A DNA stretch of 64,000 nt, taken from contig NW_004457442.1 of assembly GCF_000313135.1 (NCBI RefSeq), forward strand, positions 1,972,345-2,036,344, in the 5' to 3' direction. This stretch comes from Acanthamoeba castellanii str. Neff (taxonomy: Eukaryota; Discosea; Longamoebia; Acanthamoebidae). Positions 58,611 through 64,000 of this stretch are shown here, piece after piece. The notes below the pieces were generated by a model that saw only the letters and a list, made by a program, of their open reading frames with translations, was not told the DNA's origin and made no database searches. A program made the position numbers and the translations under genes. Position 1 is the first letter of the stretch; every line of letters starts with the position of its first letter.

Positions 58611-59563
58611 TCATTGATGTTGGGCGATTCTGCCGTTTGTCACCCTAGCTGGTGCCGTGCCGGGGAACACGGTGCCCACGGTCATCGAGGCCTGCGCAAT
58701 GAGCGCATTCTGAGGCACCACATCGACCTTGAGGTTGACCGGCATGTTGCGCATGGACTTGTCGGTCATGCCGATTGCGGTGCATGCCGGCAGGCTGCTT
58801 AGGTTCGGTGATCCATAGACGGGCTGCATGTCGCTAACGCAGGTCTGACTGCCATCGGAGTTTGGCGAGCACGTCGAGGCCACGTTGGAAAAGGTGCCGC
58901 AAGTGCCCGGAGCCAGATACACACCCGATCCGTCCGGATAGCTGAGCGAAAAGTGGGGCGTCGTCGCGGCGGGTGGTATTGTTTGCCCGACGGATCGGTG
59001 ATCGTGCTCACGTACGACACGGAAGCCGTCGCGTCCTCGCCGGTGGGCACCGCGTCCCACTCAAAGTAGTAGCCCGCGGTCGGGTGGCTGACGCTGCCGC
59101 CGGGTGGCACGTACCGGATGGCGTTGGCGGGGAAGGGTTGGGGCTTCAAGTCGAGCGTTCCGTTGAATGTCGCCGACGGTCCCGTGCCAAACTGATTGCT
59201 GGCCGCGATGGTGATCGCGTAGGTGCCGTCCTTGAGCGGCGTCGGCAGGAAAGCCACGTTGCTGCCGACGGTGGCTTGGGGCGTCTTGTCGCCCGAAGGA
59301 TCCGTGATGGAGTAGCTGTAGCTCATGGAGTACCCGGCGCCGGATCCATTGGTCGGCGGATCCCAGGTGAACATGAATCCGGCGGTGTGCGGCTGTCCGT
59401 AGAACGCGCTGACAAAGGCGTCATGTGGCTCGAGACGCACGTTGCGCACCGATCCGATCAGCGTGTCGGATTGCGATGACTTGCCGTGGGTGCGCTTGTA
59501 GATCGCCCACCTGATGAACTCAAACACGATAACGACAACGATGACGGCAACGGCACCCCACAT
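58611..59563 (-). pseudogene. Membrane-anchored Fn3-like protein, broken copy
   Basis: Starts MWGAVAVIVVVIVFEFIRWA (single transmembrane helix, basic stop-transfer KRTHGK); a longer start at 59605 is possible. Two Fn3-like beta-sandwich repeats follow: SVRNVRLEPHDAFVSAFYG, FTWDPPTNGSGAGYSMSYSY, TPLKDGTYAITIAASNQFGT, and a second unit with YYFEWDAVPTGEDATASVSY. A one-base frameshift near 58983 separates ITDPSGKQ from the continuing HFSLSYPDGSGVYLAPG. The sequence then runs to GTVFPGTAPARVTNGRIAQH and the stop at 58611. It is paralogous to the intact upstream copy along its length, which verifies the shifted frame. Confidence 0.65.
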
Positions 59564-59604
59564 GTTTGCTGAATGGCACATCTGGGCATATATTTGATTC
59601 GCCA

Positions 59605-60753
59605 TTACTGGCTCATGCGGATGTTGGACACGGATGCCGGGGTCGAGGATCCGGGGAACTTTGACGCGACGGTGGGGGGCGTGGGCTGCGATGATCCGGC
59701 CGTCGGAGAGAGCGCGCGGAAGACCAGATTGAATGCCTTGCCGCGGGACGCGCGATCGGTGGTCGGGAACGCCGAGCAGGCGGGCACCTTGCTCGGATCG
59801 ACGCCGTAGGTGGGCGCAGTCGCGGCCACGCACCGACTGGTGCCGCTGCCCGTGGAGGTGCACGTGGTGGAGAGGGGCAAGGCGCTGCATCCTCCCTGCA
59901 TGATCACGGGGCTGCCGTCGGGATACTGCGGCTCGACGGTGATCCGATCGCCGCTCTCGTACCCGGTCACGTCGGCCGACAGCTGGAGCGTGTAGGCTCC
60001 GGGCGCGCTCGAGTTGGCCACCCAGTTGGCGCTGGTGCCGGTGATGCTGAACACCACCACCGCGCCCTGGCCGGTGGCGCTCGGACCCTGGCCGTACTTG
60101 TTGCTCGCGGTGATCTGGATGGCGTAGGTGCCGTTCATGGAGGGTTGCGGGATGGGCCACGCCGGACCCTGCGTCTGACCGGCGGTGGACACACCCTTGG
60201 GATCGGTGAGCTTGACGGTGTAGCTGACCGGCGCATCCGAGTCGAGTCCGTCGGCGGCCCGATTCCACTTGAAATAGTTTTGTGGTTGATCGCTGGTGGC
60301 GGGCACGAGCGCGATGCCGGTGACGGCGCCCGGACGCAGGCTCAGGTCGGCCGATCCAGTGGCACTGGGTCCCGATCCGAACTGGTTGGACACCGTCACA
60401 GAGATCGAATAGGTGCCGTCCTTGAGCGGCGTCGGCAGTGGCGCAATAGCGCTCTTCTGGGCCTGCGCCGACGTCTTGGCGCCCGATGGATCAGTAATGG
60501 TGTACGCGTAGGCAATGTCGTAGCCGGGTCCGGCGCCGCTGTTGGGCGGATCCCACACAAAGGCAAAGGACGGCGATCCGGTAAAGAGACCGGCGCTGGA
60601 TGGCGTGCTGTAGATGCGCACGTTGCGCACGGCACCGATCACCGTGGACGATTTCGGGGTCGGCTTGTGCAGACGACGATAGATGAGCCACCCGGCCACC
60701 ACGCACACCACCAGGACGACGCCGGCAACGATCCAACCGGTTGAAGAATCCAT
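59605..60753 (-). CDS. Membrane-anchored Fn3-like protein, intact copy
   Basis: 382 residues, one exon. MDSSTGWIVAGVVLVVCVVA gives one transmembrane helix followed by basic residues (YRRLHKPTPK). Two Fn3-like repeats follow: AVRNVRIYSTPSSAGLFTG, FAFVWDPPNSGAGPGYDIAY, TPLKDGTYSISVTVSNQFGS; then YFKWNRAADGLDSDAPVSYT, NGTYAIQITASNKYGQGPSA. A beta-rich C-terminal domain with paired cysteines ends SKFPGSSTPASVSNIRMSQ. The stop codon TAA overlaps the A of an ATG (TAATG at 59607-59603) that opens the extended frame of the broken paralog. Structural or surface display on a virion or cell is a guess. Confidence 0.65.
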   Translation of the reverse strand: MDSSTGWIVAGVVLVVCVVAGWLIYRRLHKPTPKSSTVIGAVRNVRIYSTPSSAGLFTGSPSFAFVWDPPNSGAGPGYDIAYAYTITDPSGAKTSAQAQKSAIAPLPTPLKDGTYSISVTVSNQFGSGPSATGSADLSLRPGAVTGIALVPATSDQPQNYFKWNRAADGLDSDAPVSYTVKLTDPKGVSTAGQTQGPAWPIPQPSMNGTYAIQITASNKYGQGPSATGQGAVVVFSITGTSANWVANSSAPGAYTLQLSADVTGYESGDRITVEPQYPDGSPVIMQGGCSALPLSTTCTSTGSGTSRCVAATAPTYGVDPSKVPACSAFPTTDRASRGKAFNLVFRALSPTAGSSQPTPPTVASKFPGSSTPASVSNIRMSQ

Positions 60754-61074
60754 GAATGTGAAGTCGTGTGGTAGATTTTATCATTATCGCCCTCACGCAA
60801 TGGCGAGGTCGATCGCCTAGAACAAGATGGCGGGCACATGAGAATTATGCGTGATGGTGGTGGCAACGTGCTGGGTGTAGCGTTCTTTGCCACGCTCGCT
60901 CTTTTTGAAATTGTGCGACCCCGCCTCGAGGCTTGCTGGGCTACTTATTTGAAAAAAGCCGCTCATCGGGGTGCTCATTGGTTGGCCCATATATTTGGGA
61001 TATATTTTCAGAAAAAAAGCGTTCTGCTGCTGGCAAACACTCCGGTCTTTTTTTTTGTCCAGACCACAGCCAGC
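60754..61074. promoter_or_regulatory. Divergent spacer between Fn3-like gene and papain-like gene
   Basis: About 320 bp. It has AT-rich patches on both sides: TTTTATCATTATC near 60776-60788 (Fn3 side) and CATATATTTGGGATATATTTTC at 60989-61010 (papain-like side). No gene is seen; an open frame upstream of the papain-like ATG lacks protein character. Confidence 0.45.
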
Positions 61075-62211
61075 ATGCGTTCCGCCACCCTCTTCGTTAC
61101 CCTCTCCGCGGTCCTCTTCTTCTTCTTCTTCGTTGCCTCTGCCTCGTCAGACGACCCTCTCAGGGGCGTGTTCGCCGACTGGATGAGGACCCACGCCAAG
61201 TCGTACTCCAACGAGGAGTTCGTCTTCCGCTGGAACGTGTGGCGCGAGAACCACCGCTTCATCGAGGAGCACAACCGCCAGAACCACAGCTACCACCTCG
61301 CCATGAACCAGTTTGGCGATCTCACCGCTGACGAGTTCCGTACGATCTACACCGCTCCCGCTTCTGACTCCGATGCTGCTCCGACCCCGAAGGAGGACAA
61401 TGCCACCTCCGAGGCTGCTGCCGCCCCTGCCCACGCCCGTCGCCACCCCGCGAGCCTCGACTGGAGGACGTGGGGTGGTGTACAGGCTGTCAAAAACGAG
61501 GGTACACCGCCCCCCAAGCCCAATTTTGCACTGCCAATCTTCTATTTATATGTGATTCTTCTTCCTCTTTTTTCAGGTTCATGTGGCGCTTCCTATGCGT
61601 TCTCCGCCGTTGGTGCCCTCGAAACTGCCTACTGGCGCGCGCACAACACTCTCCCCGACCTTTCCGAGCAGCAGATCGTCGACTGCACACGCGAGTACGG
61701 CAACGGTGGCTGCGGTGGATCAACGGTCACCACTCTGCCTCCTCCTCCTTCTCCTGGTGGTGGTTGGATGCACACCGCCTACAAGTGGCTACAAGAGAAG
61801 GGTGGCGCGGTCTCCCAGGCCAACTATCCCTACACGGGGCGCGTCGGTGCCTGCCGGAGCGGTTCCATGCCGAAAGTTGCACAGGTTGCCAGATACGTCA
61901 GAATACCAGCAGGCAACGAGAAGGCTCTCCTCGATGCAATTGCCACGACCGGGACCGTCTCCGTTGCCTTCAACGCCGGGACCCAACAATTCTCGTACTA
62001 CTCGGGCGGCATCCTCGACGTGGCCAACTGTGGGAACCTACCCACCCTCGCCGTACTTCTCATCGGCTATGGTACAGAGAATGGCAAGGACTTTTGGATC
62101 CTCAAGAACTCGTGGGGTCCTGCTTGGGGCGAACAGGGCTACTTCAGGCTGGCGCGCGGCAAGAACATGTGCGGGATCGCTGACTGGGCCTCCTATCCTT
62201 TCACCGCCTAA
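61075..62211 (+). CDS. Papain-fold (cathepsin L-like) protein, catalytically dead
   Basis: Signal peptide MRSATLFVTLSAVLFFFFFV, an I29-type prodomain (FADWMRTHAKSYSNEEFVFR, NQFGDLTADEFR), an Ala/Pro-rich linker, then the mature domain from HPASLDWR. An intron at 61502-61576 (75 bp, a multiple of three and without stop) interrupts it just before the active-site region, which reads GSCGASYAFSAVGALE. Papains have GSCGSCWAFS, so the nucleophile Cys is Ser and the next Trp is Tyr. The oxyanion Gln is Glu (KNEG). The catalytic His position reads PTLAVLLIGYG instead of xHAV. The Asn motif KNSWG is kept (ILKNSWGPAWGEQGYFRLAR), and it ends YPFTA. Fold intact, activity most unlikely. The C-to-S change with GASYAFS recalls sponge silicateins, which however keep the His. 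Confidence 0.85.
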   Translation: MRSATLFVTLSAVLFFFFFVASASSDDPLRGVFADWMRTHAKSYSNEEFVFRWNVWRENHRFIEEHNRQNHSYHLAMNQFGDLTADEFRTIYTAPASDSDAAPTPKEDNATSEAAAAPAHARRHPASLDWRTWGGVQAVKNEGTPPPKPNFALPIFYLYVILLPLFSGSCGASYAFSAVGALETAYWRAHNTLPDLSEQQIVDCTREYGNGGCGGSTVTTLPPPPSPGGGWMHTAYKWLQEKGGAVSQANYPYTGRVGACRSGSMPKVAQVARYVRIPAGNEKALLDAIATTGTVSVAFNAGTQQFSYYSGGILDVANCGNLPTLAVLLIGYGTENGKDFWILKNSWGPAWGEQGYFRLARGKNMCGIADWASYPFTA

Positions 62212-62332
62212 GGGACTTTTGACACTCGCACCCACACCCACCACGCACTGTTTGTTCTGTTTCTGCAAGAAAAGAAGTTGGTCAATTTTCCCATTTATTC
62301 ACCTCCCTCTGTGACAGAGTTTTGCAGGCGCA

Positions 62333-62968
62333 TCAGAACCTGTATTGGTTATTGCACTGAGTGCATTGCATGAATGTGGTGAGGGGTTTGTTGGCGCTGC
62401 GCGTTTGGAGCTGGTAGTAGGTGGTGAACCAGCTGTGGCAGTCGCGCTTGTTGCATTGGAACATGCCGTGGCTGCACTTGGGCTTGGCCACCTCCTTGGG
62501 CTTGAGTGTTCGTGTGTGCAGTGAGGGGAACATGTCTGTGTGCCTCATGGTGGCCAACTGCTCCAGTGACATGATGCTGATGAGCATGGATTTGTGCAGC
62601 TGAGGGTTGTGACCCTTGGCATCAATGAGGTTGGTGTGCATGCTGTGCACTTGTGCCAGATAATGCCACAGACATAGTTGGTGGTGCTTGTTGACTGGCT
62701 TGTGTCCTGGACAATTGTAGGCCCTGTAGATTTTGTCCTCTATCTCTTGTGCCAGTGACCAGTGTTTGGTGGAATTGTTGCCAGGCTTGGTGAGTGCATC
62801 TGTGATCATGGTCATAGCCTTGATCTGGAGCTTGGCCATGTGCTTGATGTGCCAATTGCCTGGTGCCCATTTGTGTGCTGGCTTGTGCTTTGGTTTGGTG
62901 CTGCCAATGTGTGTGGACTTTGTGATCCTCAGCATCCTGTTTTTGTCTTCATCACCCACCATCACCAC
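62333..62968 (-). CDS. TFIIS-like transcription elongation factor, divergent
   Basis: 211 residues in one exon; start at 62968, 12 bp downstream of the previous gene's stop at 62981. The central region (SLAQEIEDKIYRAYNCPG, LIDAKGHNPQLHKSMLISIM, SLEQLATMRHTDMFPSL) follows TFIIS domain II (IExxIY ... NLKDxxNPxLRxxVL ... MxxxEMAS). The C-terminus is the zinc ribbon GMFQCNKRDCHSW ... LQTRSANKPLTTFMQCTQC and ends NNQYRF. In TFIIS the invariant acidic tip is SADEPMTTF; here it is SANKPLTTF. The first zinc pair, normally CxxC, is C-x4-C. TFIIS stimulates RNA cleavage by stalled RNA polymerase II through that Asp-Glu, so this copy should be inactive or altered. TFIIS-like proteins are common in large DNA viruses. 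The local DNA is visibly less GC-rich than the host genes. Confidence 0.75.
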   Translation of the reverse strand: MVMVGDEDKNRMLRITKSTHIGSTKPKHKPAHKWAPGNWHIKHMAKLQIKAMTMITDALTKPGNNSTKHWSLAQEIEDKIYRAYNCPGHKPVNKHHQLCLWHYLAQVHSMHTNLIDAKGHNPQLHKSMLISIMSLEQLATMRHTDMFPSLHTRTLKPKEVAKPKCSHGMFQCNKRDCHSWFTTYYQLQTRSANKPLTTFMQCTQCNNQYRF

Positions 62969-62980
62969 ATCATCAGATCG

Positions 62981-63634
62981 TCATGGGCGGAGCTTTATTG
63001 CCGTTGGATGGCATGGGCACTGCACTGCCTGATCGTGCCACTGTACTTTGGCACAGTGTTTTGAGCACCTCCTGGTGATGCAATTATTCTGGGAGTGGAG
63101 CCTGCAGTGCTTGGATTTGCAAATGGGTGGTGATTTGATCTTGGCCAGAGCTGCCTTGTGTTGTGCATGTGCCCTGACCTGGTGATGGGGCACTTGGCAG
63201 AAGAGCTTTGGATTGGATGTGAGTTGTGTGATGCAGTGATCATGACACTTGCTGTATGTGCAGTTGTGGATGTGCTTTTCAACACATCCCTTGTGTGCAC
63301 ACCTTGTGTGCCCAAGACAGGTCATCCTTGCTGTCAGTGTTGGTGCTGCTAAGGTTAATCTCTTTGTTGTTGTTGTCCTCCTTCTTTGTAATGCTGGTGG
63401 TTTGCATGGTGAGTTGGACCATGAGGGCAACATCAAAGATCATTTTGTTGGTCAGTTGGTCCTGTTTGAGGAGTTGTTTTGTGGTGGTGCTCAAAGTGAG
63501 ATTGAACAGGTGAGATTGATTGTTGGGCATCTTGTTGTGTGTCATCTTCAGCCAGTCACTGACCACCTGAAGGCCTCGGCGAAAGCCTCGGCGGGAGTGA
63601 TGGGCTCGCTCGGGGAGTTGAGGTCGAGATCCAT
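62981..63634 (-). pseudogene. Cys/His-rich protein, broken by two frameshifts
   Basis: Starts at 63634 (MDLDLNSPSEPITPAEAFAE). A one-base shift near 63574 is needed to continue QVVSDWLKMTHNKMPNNQ, and a second near 63320 to enter the Cys/His-rich part. That part reads CLGHTRCAHKGCVEKHIHNC, SKCHDHC, CKSKHCRLHSQNNC and ITRRCSKHCAKVQWHDQ, suggesting several small zinc-binding knuckles. The stop is at 62981, directly before the TFIIS-like start. No family is recognised. A TATA-like TTTATATTAA lies 52-63 bp upstream of the ATG. Confidence 0.5.
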
Positions 63635-63685
63635 GTTGAACTAAACAATAAAGAAAACAAAGGGCCTTCGTTGTTGTTTTTGTAC

Positions 63686-63697
63686 TTAATATAAATG
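63686..63697 (-). promoter_or_regulatory. TATA-like element
   Basis: CATTTATATTAA on the coding strand, just upstream of the start at 63634. It also encodes the last residues and stop of the preceding gene (HLY, TAA), so the genes are packed almost without spacer. Confidence 0.4.
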
Positions 63698-64000
63698 AGG
63701 TGTCGGCCGTTGGTTCAACGCGACACCGCCAAAGTTCTGCACGGCTGCACAGCATTGGGTGATCTGGTTGAGCACACAGTCCTCCATTTCAAGTGCACTG
63801 CAGAGGAGACACACAAAGCCCAGCTTTTTACCTCCTGCTTAATCAGGATGTCAATCCAGTTGACCAACAGCACCTCCTCCTGTTGGAGCAATCCCAAATC
63901 AGTGTAGGCATCAGTGGGATTGTAGCCCAGGTTGCCACAGTTGCACTTCTGTACAAACCAGTTGTCAATGTGGAACAGCATCCTTGTGTCCACACCCTTT
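63686..64000 (-). pseudogene. 3' end of an unidentified gene, frameshifted, runs off the window
   Basis: The window edge cuts the 5' part. The visible sequence reads MLFHIDNWFVQKCNCGNLGY and DLGLLQQEEVLLVNWIDILI, then KSWALCVSSA. A one-base change near 63800 is needed to continue LEMEDCVLNQITQCCAAVQN to HLY and the stop at 63686. A 34-bp GT-AG interval there does not restore the frame and is very short for an intron. No family is recognised. Confidence 0.45.

Noticed and set aside
61736..61770. A second intron in the papain-like gene (Pro-rich stretch)
   Set aside because: There is no convincing acceptor at the right place and the frame is open; it was kept as a short coding insertion, though splicing cannot be excluded.
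63800..63840. A 34-bp intron in the gene at the right edge
   Set aside because: GT-AG borders exist, but removal leaves a stop in the continuing frame and the length is very short; a frameshift explains the data better.

Overview
The window is nuclear DNA of an amoebozoan, almost certainly Acanthamoeba. It has GC-rich coding regions, many short GT-AG introns, closely packed genes and divergent gene pairs. It also carries a profilin that matches my recollection of Acanthamoeba profilin across most of its length. The differences in its middle suggest another paralog or another Acanthamoeba species, which cannot be settled here.

Left part, 0.4-32 kb. Host genes are: a CBS-domain protein of the SNF4/AMPK-gamma type (+), a lysine/glutamate-rich protein of unknown function (-), an IFRD-like protein (-), a large membrane-anchored protein with tandem LEA-2/DUF3712-like domains (-), a 3-ketoacyl-CoA thiolase with a likely PTS2 (-), two tandem secreted cysteine-rich proteins of exactly 493 residues each (-), a short PARP-regulatory-domain plus WWE protein with no catalytic domain (+), an ArfGAP1-type ArfGAP (-), a secreted CAP protein with a disintegrin-like tail (+), cytosolic prolyl-tRNA synthetase (-), profilin (+) and the AP-3 sigma subunit (-).

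Middle part, 32-51 kb. A class VII-type myosin occupies about 11 kb (motor, IQ, charged helix, MyTH4-FERM-SH3-MyTH4-FERM) with microsatellites in many introns. It is followed by a zinc-finger-like unknown (-), a 1077-residue secreted G8/beta-helix protein of the CEMIP/TMEM2 kind in a single exon (-), an MRH-like secreted protein interrupted by an in-frame TAG (+) and a small cysteine-rich protein (+).

Right part, 50.9-64 kb. The character changes. The ribonucleotide reductase small-subunit gene has about 500 bp of its middle on the opposite strand, an internal inversion. Beyond it lie small, mostly intronless and tightly spaced genes, several as adjacent paralog pairs: SAP-like-domain proteins and membrane-anchored Fn3-like proteins. 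Many are broken by single-base frameshifts or in-frame TGA codons, whereas multi-kilobase host ORFs in the same window are clean. A papain-fold protein lacking its catalytic Cys and His, and a TFIIS-like protein with an altered zinc ribbon, lie at the right end, where the DNA is also visibly less GC-rich. The simplest reading, which is inference, is a decaying segment acquired from a large DNA virus of amoebae beside a rearranged host gene.
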